A program made the position numbers and the translations under genes. The notes under the pieces are model-generated. The model made no database searches and was not told the DNA's origin. It saw nothing but the letters and a program-made list of their open reading frames with translations. Shown here piece after piece: positions 26,165-34,029 of a stretch of DNA of 64,000 nucleotides. Source of the stretch: an uncultured Pseudomonadota bacterium (lineage in GTDB: Bacteria; Myxococcota_A; UBA796; GCA-2862545); contig CAJXTB010000005.1 in NCBI GenBank assembly GCA_913061235.1, positions 186,001 to 250,000 of the forward strand, given 5' to 3'. Every line of letters begins with the position of its first letter. Within the stretch, counting starts at the first letter, position 1.

Positions 26165-27027
26165 GACTCGCTACCCACCTCAACCGTCTCACCCTCGCGT
26201 GCCACGACAACACGCATGGGCCCAGGCGCTTCTTGCCAGTGCTTCGACAACGCATCCATTCGAGTGTCATCTGCGGAGGGAAGATGGTGGAACAAGCACA
26301 GGGTCTTGACCCCAGATGCTGCGCACAACGCTGCTGCATACTCTGGGTAGGCGTGTCCCCACGTCATGCGCTCGACATACTCGGCTTCGCTGAACATGGT
26401 GTCGAAGACAACAAAGTCGGCATCTTGAAGGAACGCTGAGACCCGCTCTTCAGCCGCACTCATGGCCTTGCCGGCAGCGACCCCTTCCCCGTAGGCCGCG
26501 AGTGGAGCCGTGTCCGTCACGTAGCAAAACGACCGACCGCCTCGTTCAATCCGGTATGCCAACGAGCCACCTGGATGATTCAGCGCACAGGCGATGACCT
26601 CAAAGCCAGCCCGCTTGAACGGCTGCCCAGGACGCATTCCAGCAATCACAAGCTTGCAGTTCATGTCGTCGAGGCGAAGCGGATGCAAAGTTCCGTTTAG
26701 GTAGCGTGTGATCTTCTCACTCGCTTCTTCGTCACTAAACGCCGGGACAGTCACGGTCACGTTGACGTCAGGCTGATGCAGCGGCGCAAAGAATGGCAAC
26801 CCGACAACGTGATCGATGTGCACGTGACTCAGCAGGATGTCCACCCGCGACGCGCCGGCACTAGCAATCCTCTGGCCGAGACGACGAATACCGGTTCCGC
26901 AATCGAGGATAAGCGGTGGCTCACCAGGAACCGACACCTCTAAGCAGGACGTATTGCCGCCCCACCGCATGTGGTCGCTGTCTGGCGTCGGAATCGAGCC
27001 GCGAACACCCCAGAAAGTAACGTTCAT
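26161..27027 (-). CDS. MBL-fold metallo-hydrolase
   Basis: This 288-residue protein of the metallo-beta-lactamase superfamily carries HVHIDH (the HxHxDH zinc motif), a later Asp in YVTDTAPL, a FDTMF segment and the C-terminal LFHH. The N terminus MNVTFWGVRGSIPTP matches the group related to PhnP and RNase Z-like phosphodiesterases. The substrate is unknown. An in-frame reading frame continues upstream through the tRNA gene and is spurious; ATG 27027 is the natural domain start, though its ribosome binding site is weak. The tRNA-Arg gene lies about 90 bp upstream on the same strand. Confidence 0.9.
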   Translation of the reverse strand: MNVTFWGVRGSIPTPDSDHMRWGGNTSCLEVSVPGEPPLILDCGTGIRRLGQRIASAGASRVDILLSHVHIDHVVGLPFFAPLHQPDVNVTVTVPAFSDEEASEKITRYLNGTLHPLRLDDMNCKLVIAGMRPGQPFKRAGFEVIACALNHPGGSLAYRIERGGRSFCYVTDTAPLAAYGEGVAAGKAMSAAEERVSAFLQDADFVVFDTMFSEAEYVERMTWGHAYPEYAAALCAASGVKTLCLFHHLPSADDTRMDALSKHWQEAPGPMRVVVAREGETVEVGSES

Positions 27028-27118
27028 CAGGCGATGTTCCACGAATTTGGCACGTTCACTCCTGCGGGGAGTCTCTAGCATACCGCAGAACGCGCTACCG
27101 CGGAACGGATGGGGGTGG

Positions 27119-27195
27119 TGGCGCGCGATACAGGAATCGAACCTGTGACCTCTGGCTTCGGAGGCCAGCGCTCTATCCAGCTGAGCTAACCGCGC
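27119..27195 (-). tRNA. tRNA-Arg (anticodon CCG)
   Basis: Read on the minus strand, the 7-bp acceptor stem GCGCGGT pairs with ATCGCGC, with one G-U pair. The anticodon stem CTGGC/GCCAG encloses the 7-nt loop CTCCGAA, giving anticodon CCG for the Arg codon CGG. The T arm is ACAGG-TTCGATT-CCTGT. The discriminator is G and CCA is encoded (27119-27121). All arms fold, so this is a functional-looking gene. It sits between the 177-residue hypothetical gene and the MBL gene, all on the same strand. Confidence 0.98.
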
Positions 27196-27256
27196 AGCGC
27201 ACCTTCCCACGAGCGAACTCGCAAGAGCCACCATCTTATTCCGACTACAGCGGCTG

Positions 27257-27790
27257 TCAACCCGCTGCGAGACCACCCTGCGACCAAGACTTCATCTTGG
27301 GCAGCGTTTCAGATTCCCAGTTGTTGTCCTGACGAGCCTTGGCGAACACTGTGAACAACGCAGCAACCACCTTTTCCAGCTCTTCGTAGTGGAACATGCG
27401 GTCGTAAAGCGGCGATTCGTCGGCATCGGTTCCGCTTGGCGGAAGCTTTGCGCGCTGAATAGCGACCGCAGCGCCCTTCAAGGACACCGAGTATTCGCGG
27501 TCATCGCGGCGAATGCGCAGACGAATTTCTTCGACCACCTTGCCGCCGGCCAGCGCCGCACGTGACTCAAGCGCTGTGGACGCGTCATCTCCCGTGAGAA
27601 CCGCTGAGACCTTTGTGTCGCCAGGGCGACGGAAGACCAAGCGCTCGTCTACCCAGACCTCGACCTGCCCCATGGGCTCGCCGAGCTCGAAGCGCGCGCT
27701 GTTTCGTTCGCTTTCCCACCACAGCCACACATAAAACTCCGAGGAGAGATGTGGTGGGGTCGGAAGTCCCTCTTCGTTTGCGTCGCTCAT
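27257..27790 (-). CDS. Hypothetical protein coupled to RdgC-like gene
   Basis: This 177-residue protein has no signal peptide or membrane segment. It looks like a small alpha/beta domain with a GQVEVWVDERLVFRR stretch, an EEIRLRIRRDDREYSVSLKG stretch and a C-terminal helical part. No family is recognised. Its start overlaps the stop of the RdgC-like gene by 4 nt, so the two are probably made together and may form a complex. The tRNA-Arg gene follows 61 bp downstream. Confidence 0.75.
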   Translation of the reverse strand: MSDANEEGLPTPPHLSSEFYVWLWWESERNSARFELGEPMGQVEVWVDERLVFRRPGDTKVSAVLTGDDASTALESRAALAGGKVVEEIRLRIRRDDREYSVSLKGAAVAIQRAKLPPSGTDADESPLYDRMFHYEELEKVVAALFTVFAKARQDNNWESETLPKMKSWSQGGLAAG

Positions 27791-28404
27791 TCCGTCTCCA
27801 TCGCAAGGAAGCTAGGTGCCGAGTTCATCATCATTTCGACGGACGACTTGTCTTGTAGCCAATCCAGCGGTGACCATGGCACAAGGCGCAGACCAAAGCT
27901 GTTGAAGAACCGCTTGCGGAAACGGTCTACGACGCTGTCGCTAGACGCAGCAAGCAACAAGAACTGGTCGTCCAGGTGCCAGCATGCTTCGGTGACGGCA
28001 ACGCGCGGAAGCGTCTTCTTGAGCAGCTCGTACTCTAGATCTTCCAGTAGGTCGGTACGCACAGATGCCGGACAGCGTTGAACGCCGCGCTCTTCCGCCC
28101 ACGCTTCACAGCGCTTCTGCAGCATGGCCTTGACCAGTCTGCCAGGTAGCGACTTCTTGTCGACGCGAAGCGCAAACAGCATGTACGAAGGCTCAAACAG
28201 CCACCGCGTGAAGTCGGTGAAATCCATGTCCAAAAGGTTCTGGGTAAGAACCCAGCCCTCGGTCTCTTCTTTGCCGATGTCCGTCAGCGGTTCTTTGAAC
28301 GCGTTCTCTTGCAGGCCCTCACGGAAGCGGTCGCGAAACCCCTCCGGCAAGTCACCGACAACTCGAAAGCGACGGACGGAAAGCGCCCCCGTCATGATTC
28401 CCAA
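27787..28404 (-). CDS. Short RdgC-like recombination-associated protein
   Basis: The 205-residue protein resembles the short RdgC-family proteins of Myxococcota. The opening GALSVRRFRVVGDLPEGFRD is followed by ENAFKEP, GWVLTQNLLD, FALRVDKKSLPGRLVKAML, and LPRVAVTEACWHLDDQ. E. coli RdgC (about 300 residues) forms a ring on DNA and restrains RecA. This version is about two thirds of that length. Homology is inferred from the order of these blocks, so I give no symbol. It is coupled to the 177-residue gene downstream. A 6-bp inverted repeat (28423-28428 / 28435-28440) lies just ahead of the start. Confidence 0.78.
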   Translation of the reverse strand: MGIMTGALSVRRFRVVGDLPEGFRDRFREGLQENAFKEPLTDIGKEETEGWVLTQNLLDMDFTDFTRWLFEPSYMLFALRVDKKSLPGRLVKAMLQKRCEAWAEERGVQRCPASVRTDLLEDLEYELLKKTLPRVAVTEACWHLDDQFLLLAASSDSVVDRFRKRFFNSFGLRLVPWSPLDWLQDKSSVEMMMNSAPSFLAMETE

Positions 28405-28528
28405 AGTGTCTCTCCGGTCAGACCACGGCGATGTCCGTGGGGCCGCGGGCGTAACAGACAGTTGGGCTGGGGACTACACAGTAGGACAAGGTCTCGGCCA
28501 AACGGTCATCCGTTGGCTCTTTGTCCAG

Positions 28529-29305
28529 CTAGCCTTCGCGCAGATGGTCCAGCGCGTGACGGAAAATCACCGCCTCAGAGTCGCCCTTGAGAGTCAGACC
28601 CAACTCAAAGCGCGAGACCCAGCGAATCAGACCAGACAGCTGCATGCCTTCCAGCGTTGTCACTGTGACTGGGGTCTCTTCGTCCAAACAGCGGAACAAG
28701 CGCTTGTCCGAGCATGGGTAGCGGTCTTGCGGCTTGGGGACCGGGTCCTTGGGTTCCGCACCACGTTTCTTGTCGGTCTTGAGGACCTTACGCACGCGCT
28801 TCCAGCTGTCTGGACTCCAGGCAGCCATGGCCTGTAGCTTGTGAATTTCCTCAGGCTCGCCACCTTCCACCGTCAGGTTGAACGAGTACGGAGTCATGGC
28901 CGAGACAACGCCGGTAAGGCGACGACGACCGTGCATATCCACCGTGAGAGGCTCACCACTCTCGGCAAAGACTTCCAGGATGCTGTGGTTGCGGAACTCG
29001 ACACGGTGGGCTTCGAATCTCTGTCGTGCCAGTACTCGCTCAAGATCAGCATGCCCCATTGCGACCTGTGTCGCGAGAGCACGGGAGAGGTCGTGCCGCT
29101 TCATCAAGGTGGCAACCTTGTCTTGGCGAGCCATCCGCTCAAGCGCTTCCGACAAGGTCAGCTTGCCATGAGCAACAGCCATGGCCATCTGAAAAGGCAT
29201 ACCGGACGCAGCAAGCTCTTCAGCTTTCTTGCGCGCCTGCTCCTCAGACTGACCCTTCTTCGCATCTTTAGAGGGGCCGTAGTCTTGAACGAGACGACGT
29301 GGCAT
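28529..29305 (-). CDS. Protein with two Hfq/LSm-like domains
   Basis: The protein has 258 residues. Residues 25-95 are helical with two related segments (AMAVAHGKLTLSEALER and LATQVAMGHADLERVLAR). Residues about 105-160 and about 200-256 each look like an Sm fold: SGEPLTVDMHGRRRLTGVVSAM in the first, and ETPVTVTTLEGMQLSGLIRW followed by VIFRHALDHL in the second, which parallels the KHAIS segment of Hfq. A basic linker (170-195) joins them. Hfq proteins bind RNA as rings. Two Sm units in one chain with a helical domain is unusual. ATG 29305 is preferred, with AAGGA upstream, over TTG 29362. RNA binding is an inference. Confidence 0.8.
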   Translation of the reverse strand: MPRRLVQDYGPSKDAKKGQSEEQARKKAEELAASGMPFQMAMAVAHGKLTLSEALERMARQDKVATLMKRHDLSRALATQVAMGHADLERVLARQRFEAHRVEFRNHSILEVFAESGEPLTVDMHGRRRLTGVVSAMTPYSFNLTVEGGEPEEIHKLQAMAAWSPDSWKRVRKVLKTDKKRGAEPKDPVPKPQDRYPCSDKRLFRCLDEETPVTVTTLEGMQLSGLIRWVSRFELGLTLKGDSEAVIFRHALDHLREG

Positions 29306-29392
29306 GACAATCCTTGGATGATGGGCTGCGTACAGGTTGTCCAAGCTTTGAACGTTGGACAATCGTTTGCTGTCCTAACCGTCCGGCCAACT

Positions 29393-30436
29393 TCAGGCTG
29401 CGCTCTGGCGCAGAAACTCTTCGACCCCAGTCAGCAACGACAACAGGTGGTCCCCGTCGATATGCACCAGCACTCCACGCCCGGCCTTCGACGCTGGTAC
29501 GGGTTTATCAACCCCCCAAGCCACACACAGGTCGTTTCGCGCAAGCGGACCCGTCGCATCAATGTCCGCCGGGTTGGACACGAAGCGAAGCGTCACACGT
29601 GGGTCCAAGCCTTCGCGCAGGGTCTTGTTCCATGCGGGACGGCCGCCGACGACAGTGACGCGACGCAGGCCGTGAAGCATCAAGATCTCCCCGAAGCGGG
29701 CGAGACCACGAGACAGGTCTTGGCCGCCGGGCACATCCGCTCGGTCCGATGCCACCGCAACTGCAGCCAGGGTCTCCGGCAGGCCCGTGGGAACCGAGCC
29801 CCCAACCAACACCAGGCGCTGCTCCAGCACACTCATCACTCGGTCCGGCCTGTCGCAGCGAAGTAGTTCAATGATCGGTCGGAGCTGACGCCGCTCAGCC
29901 AAGGCTGCTAAGGCTCTCTCACATTCGTCCATTCCGCGAAGCCCGCGTTTATGAAGCATAAACGCCAAGAAAGTCTCGTCATCTTCACGTGGTTTCTCAG
30001 CATCGATCAGGGCTATCCGCAGCCGTGAGCGCTCCTGATCCAGTGCCGCTTGTTCGGTGATCAGCGACGCACGTGCCACTTCCAGCGATTGACGCTCAGC
30101 GTGCACTTGGGCAGTGGCCGCTTCAAGCTCGGTCCGCAGACGCGCTAACGCCTGACGCTCAAGGGCCACGCGCGCCGTCTCGCTAGCCAAAGGGACAGAC
30201 GACGTTTCCTGAGCGGGCAGAGGACGGGCGACTGGCGGCCGCACCGGAGGAGGACGACGAACAGGACGTGACGGAGGTACCGCACGAACGGCCGTCCGCA
30301 GTGCATCCTCCGCGTTGGCTGGCAGCATCTGATTGGCGTTGTTGTACTGGGACAACCCCAACGTCTTCAGCAGTTCGAGAAGGTCTTCTGGCGCACGCCC
30401 GAGCTGTCGGGCGAGCTTTCGCACGCGAATGGCCAT
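29393..30436 (-). CDS. IF2_N / coiled-coil / DUF2325-like protein
   Basis: This 347-residue protein has a mosaic layout. Residues 1-50 match the small N-terminal domain of translation initiation factor IF-2 (IRVRKLARQLGRAPEDLLELLK, here on a stand-alone protein). A Pro/Arg-rich linker covers 52-85 and a coiled coil 86-145. A C-terminal part follows in which 258-330 (VTVVGGRPAWNKTL and NDLCVAWGVDKPVP) looks like a Rossmann-type DUF2325 domain. IF2_N domains bind ribosome or other partners. No GTPase domain is present, so it is not IF-2. It lies between the TPR protein and the tandem-LSm gene on the same strand. Function unknown. Confidence 0.8.
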   Translation of the reverse strand: MAIRVRKLARQLGRAPEDLLELLKTLGLSQYNNANQMLPANAEDALRTAVRAVPPSRPVRRPPPVRPPVARPLPAQETSSVPLASETARVALERQALARLRTELEAATAQVHAERQSLEVARASLITEQAALDQERSRLRIALIDAEKPREDDETFLAFMLHKRGLRGMDECERALAALAERRQLRPIIELLRCDRPDRVMSVLEQRLVLVGGSVPTGLPETLAAVAVASDRADVPGGQDLSRGLARFGEILMLHGLRRVTVVGGRPAWNKTLREGLDPRVTLRFVSNPADIDATGPLARNDLCVAWGVDKPVPASKAGRGVLVHIDGDHLLSLLTGVEEFLRQSAA

Positions 30437-30456
30437 GACGCCTCCTGGAGCCTCTC

Positions 30457-32580
30457 CTACTCGCCCACCTCGACAAGCGCCTGTTCAAGCTCTGTCACGG
30501 CTGGCGCTAGCCCCCCTCCACGCGCAGCCGCTTCGCCAGCAAGAATGCGGGCCAAACCGTAGTCCTCGGTGTTGAAGGCTTCAACTGCGACGGCGTATAG
30601 CGCGTGCGTTCCGAGGTCTTCTCCTGTCAGGTGCTCGGCAGCTTTGCGCGCGGCCATTGCCCGATCGGACAGCTCACCTGGCGTGAGAGCCACCTCTGCC
30701 CAGACTTGCCCAGCGAGTACATCATACCCACCTTCTTCCGCCTGCTGGGCGGCTTCGAGGAGTTGAGCGGGTGCTGAGGGTTGTTCGAGCTCAGATGCAA
30801 TCAACGCCCGGGACACACGTGCACGGACGGCAAGCTCTGGGTCACCAACCTGAATGGCCTCCTGCTCGATCTCTTCGTAGAACGGGTACGACGCGATGCT
30901 TGTATTGCGCAGTGCATCTTGGTAGGCGGCCCACGCAAGCCCCCGGCGAGCCGTGTTTCCGTGGTCCACTTCCCCCAGCTCCATGAAGCTCTGTTGAGCC
31001 CGCTCAAAGGCACTGCGAGCCTCCGAGTAGCGTCCTTCGTCGTACGCAGTCCGACCGACCTCGTAGGCTGCTGACGCGTCGTCAAACACGCCACGACGAC
31101 GCACGACTTCATCGAGGCCCATCTCAGAGGCGCCCTCGGTATTGTGGCCTAGTGCAGCCATTGCCACCGCAGCGTTCTCACTGGCCAGTTGCTGCACGCG
31201 TGCCGCACGAGGCCCCGCGACTTCTGCGGCTTCGGCTGCCCGAATGAAGGCTTCTAGCGCACCACCAATGTCATCTCGGGATGCCAACAGCAACCCTTCG
31301 CTCATAGCGACGAATGCAGGTCCAGAAGGGTCTCCGGCTGCCTCAAAGGAGACAAGCGCCTTCTCAGCCCAGATGGCCCGTTGGGCATCATCTTCGGTCC
31401 GACGAACGGAATCCACTGCAATGCGAGCCGCATCCGCACTGTAGCCAAGCGCAGAGAGCTGGTCGTACGATTCGGTGAACCGCGCTTGAGCGGTCGCCGT
31501 GTTGTCTTCAAGCAGCGCGATGCGCGCTTGAAGCTCGGCCAGTCGTGCCTCCGCCACCGGCTGGGCCGATGCCATCAACAAGGTCAGCGCTCGGTCCGCC
31601 TCTGTGCGCGCAAGGGTGACGTTCTGCTCATCTGTTGCCAACAAGCCCGACTGAATGCGAAGGCCAATCTCACGAACCTTGAAGTGGGTACCGTCTACCA
31701 GCCCCAACGCCTCATCGAGGGCAACACGGGCAAGAGCCGGCCTCTCCATGGCCATGTACAGCGCGGCAATATCGCCTAGCGCGGCAAGCCGTTCGCGAAC
31801 CAAGCCGGACTCACGCGCAATTCGAAGCGCCTCTTCAGCCGCGATTCGAGCCGGCTCCATCTGCCCCTGCACACGCGCAATAGACGCCCGAGCGAGCGCT
31901 TGCCGGGCCAGAGAACGACGGTCGGTGCTTGTGTCTTCCCGGAGCGCGGACTCCGCAGCTGCCACATCGCCCTTGCGCAGGTGTTCAACAACGGCACCGA
32001 GGACATCGCGCGCTCCACCGCGACCCGTCAGAGACGCGATGCGAGCCAAGTTGTCGACCGCTCCTTGAACAACGGCATCATCGCCCACTTCCCGGGCTAG
32101 CGTCGCCGCGCGAGCCAGCGACGTCTCCGCTGCGCCGAACTGCCCGGAATCTGCTTCAATCAGTCCGCGATTCAGAAGGATGCGTGCCCGTAGTGCTCGA
32201 TCTGTCCCGGCCACCTGTTCCGCAGCGCTGAGCTCTTCCAGAGCCTCTGCCCCCTGCCCTAGGTCAGCCAGAATCAAGCCACGAAGGTTGAGCAATGGTG
32301 CATATTCGGGTGTTTCACCGCCAAAGGCTGCTGCCTGCGCCGTATCTAATGAGCCGCCTTCGTAGGCTGCAAGCGCGTGTAGATAGGTGATCTGGGGCTG
32401 TTCGGAGGCCGCATCCAAGGCAGCAAATGCCGTAGCGGCTTCGTCCATCTCACCGGCACGAAGCAAGGCAATTGCCGACTCAATCGCCGGTAGAGACGAC
32501 TCCTCCACAACCCAGTCAACCCCCGGTTCTACGACGGGTTCAGCAGCGAGGGCCAGAGTCATCAGCAAGGTCACCAGCAC
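30457..32580 (-). CDS. Secreted or periplasmic TPR-repeat protein
   Basis: This 707-residue protein has a short signal peptide (about 1-15: LVTLLMTLALAAEP) and then almost continuous helix pairs of the tetratricopeptide type through the whole chain, for example the LNLRGLILADLGQGAEALEEL, RALLIASELEQP and YEVGRTAYDEGRYSEARSAFE units. TPR arrays mediate protein-protein contacts, here outside the cytoplasm. A longer upstream reading frame is rejected because GTG 32580 is preceded by GGAG at 6 nt and opens with the signal peptide. It is divergent from the CoA transferase gene. Confidence 0.87.
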   Translation of the reverse strand: MLVTLLMTLALAAEPVVEPGVDWVVEESSLPAIESAIALLRAGEMDEAATAFAALDAASEQPQITYLHALAAYEGGSLDTAQAAAFGGETPEYAPLLNLRGLILADLGQGAEALEELSAAEQVAGTDRALRARILLNRGLIEADSGQFGAAETSLARAATLAREVGDDAVVQGAVDNLARIASLTGRGGARDVLGAVVEHLRKGDVAAAESALREDTSTDRRSLARQALARASIARVQGQMEPARIAAEEALRIARESGLVRERLAALGDIAALYMAMERPALARVALDEALGLVDGTHFKVREIGLRIQSGLLATDEQNVTLARTEADRALTLLMASAQPVAEARLAELQARIALLEDNTATAQARFTESYDQLSALGYSADAARIAVDSVRRTEDDAQRAIWAEKALVSFEAAGDPSGPAFVAMSEGLLLASRDDIGGALEAFIRAAEAAEVAGPRAARVQQLASENAAVAMAALGHNTEGASEMGLDEVVRRRGVFDDASAAYEVGRTAYDEGRYSEARSAFERAQQSFMELGEVDHGNTARRGLAWAAYQDALRNTSIASYPFYEEIEQEAIQVGDPELAVRARVSRALIASELEQPSAPAQLLEAAQQAEEGGYDVLAGQVWAEVALTPGELSDRAMAARKAAEHLTGEDLGTHALYAVAVEAFNTEDYGLARILAGEAAARGGGLAPAVTELEQALVEVGE

Positions 32581-32674
32581 AGTTGTCTCCGAAGTGGTCT
32601 CGTGGGGTATCCCGACACCTAGGATGTGCGCAGCCGTCCTGCCGTGACAAGGATAGCCCTGGCTAGGAGTTGTC

Positions 32675-33814
32675 ATGAACGGCATGCGAATCATCGACTG
32701 TACACGAGTACTAGCGGGTCCATGGGCCACACAGCAACTCGCAGACCAAGGCGCAGAGGTCATCAAGGTCGAATCGCCCGAAGGTGACGAAACCCGTGGC
32801 TATGGCCCGATTGTTGACGGTGAGAGCACCTACTTCCAGGCGCTCAACCGAAACAAGCGCTCGGTGTGTATCGACCTGAAGACGCCACAGGGACGGCGCG
32901 CACTGGATGCCCTACTGCGAACAGCAGATGTACTCGTCGACAATGTCCGCACACCAGCAGCGGCGAAGCTCGGTCTGCTGCCGTCGCGAATTCAGGCAGA
33001 ACACCCGCACCTAGTTCATGTTGGCGTTCGTGGCTTTGGTGTCGATGCCCCAGAAGAGTGGCGTGACCGTCCCGGCTACGACGTGGTCATTCAGGCACTC
33101 AGCGGTGGAATGTCACTCACCGGAATGCCCGATGGTCCGCCCGTCAGGTCTGCCCTGCCTATCGCCGACCTCATCGCGGGCTTGCTCGTGACCCAAGCGG
33201 TGCTGTTGGGCCTGCTACAGCGCCAAACGACGGGCCACGGCTCGCACACCGCTGTGGACATGATGCAGGCAAACACCGCAAGCCTCGTCTACCACGCCAC
33301 TCGGCAGACCCTCGCGGGCGATGCTGGCGGACGCTTGGGCAACGCCCACGCAGGACTGGTTCCATATGACGCGTACAAATGTGCCGATGGCTGGGTCGCG
33401 ATTGGCTGCGGCAATGACCGCATCTGGAAGCGGCTAGTCTCGGCCTTGGGACTGCCAGCAGACCCTTCTCTGGACATCAATCGGCAACGTCTGGCACAGC
33501 GAGAACACGTCGATAGCTTAGTCGCAGACGCGGTTGTTCACCGAACCATGGCCGAGTGTGATGCGTTGTTCGCCACGCACGGAGTGCCCGCAGCCCCCGT
33601 TCAGAGCGTGTCACAAGCCGTGCACCATCCGGCGGTCAAGAACGTCACGATCGACGGAAAGGTCCTGCCTGGCGTCATGTTGCAGACACAGACCACGCGC
33701 ACCGACCATACGCGAGCACCGGAGCTGGGGTCCGACACAGATTCTGTTCTGGTTGCGTGTGGCTACACCACAGATGACGTCGACGAGCTGCGTAGACAGG
33801 GCGTCGTCCGCTAG
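32675..33814 (+). CDS. CoA transferase, class III (CaiB/BaiF family)
   Basis: This 379-residue enzyme matches CaiB/BaiF: RIIDCTRVLAGPWATQQLADQGAEVIKVE at the N terminus, including the LAGP turn, then the ETRGYGP and YFQALNRNKRSVCIDLK segments. The active-site Asp region is the GYDVVIQALSGGMSLTGMPDG segment. It moves CoA between organic acids, or it could be the AMACR-type racemase branch; sequence alone does not separate these. AGGAG lies 6 nt before ATG 32675. Its stop shares CTAG with the stop of the convergent 72-residue gene. Confidence 0.94.
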   Translation: MNGMRIIDCTRVLAGPWATQQLADQGAEVIKVESPEGDETRGYGPIVDGESTYFQALNRNKRSVCIDLKTPQGRRALDALLRTADVLVDNVRTPAAAKLGLLPSRIQAEHPHLVHVGVRGFGVDAPEEWRDRPGYDVVIQALSGGMSLTGMPDGPPVRSALPIADLIAGLLVTQAVLLGLLQRQTTGHGSHTAVDMMQANTASLVYHATRQTLAGDAGGRLGNAHAGLVPYDAYKCADGWVAIGCGNDRIWKRLVSALGLPADPSLDINRQRLAQREHVDSLVADAVVHRTMAECDALFATHGVPAAPVQSVSQAVHHPAVKNVTIDGKVLPGVMLQTQTTRTDHTRAPELGSDTDSVLVACGYTTDDVDELRRQGVVR

Positions 33815-34029
33815 GCTTTCGTCAACGGCGCAGTCAACACCAAGGTCCCGTTCACCGGAAGCATGGCGAAACCGTGGGATTCTTGCCGTGAGCCCGTCGC
33901 GACCACCTCAACGCCGGCCAAGGACTCAGGCACATCGCCGTCTATCTGGAGACGCATGCCGTCCGACGTGACCAAGACCCAAGCACCCATGCCGATGTCA
34001 ACACGCTCAAGGCGTCCGTGAACGGTCAT
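33811..34029 (-). CDS. Small hypothetical protein, 72 residues
   Basis: This 72-residue beta-rich protein (VHGRLERVDIGMGAWVLVT, then the QIDGDVPESLAG stretch) has no recognisable family. The start overlaps the stop of the subtilisin gene by 4 nt (ATGA), which supports real coupled translation. It shares the stop-codon CTAG with the convergent CoA transferase gene. Confidence 0.6.
   Translation of the reverse strand: MTVHGRLERVDIGMGAWVLVTSDGMRLQIDGDVPESLAGVEVVATGSRQESHGFAMLPVNGTLVLTAPLTKA

Noticed and set aside
27028-27276. N-terminal extension of the MBL gene across the tRNA
   Set aside because: The frame reads through a complete tRNA-Arg. The protein fold begins at ATG 27027, so the extension is accidental.
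28841-29866. Long plus-strand frame opposite the tandem-LSm and IF2_N genes
   Set aside because: It spans two real minus-strand genes and shows only low-complexity composition.
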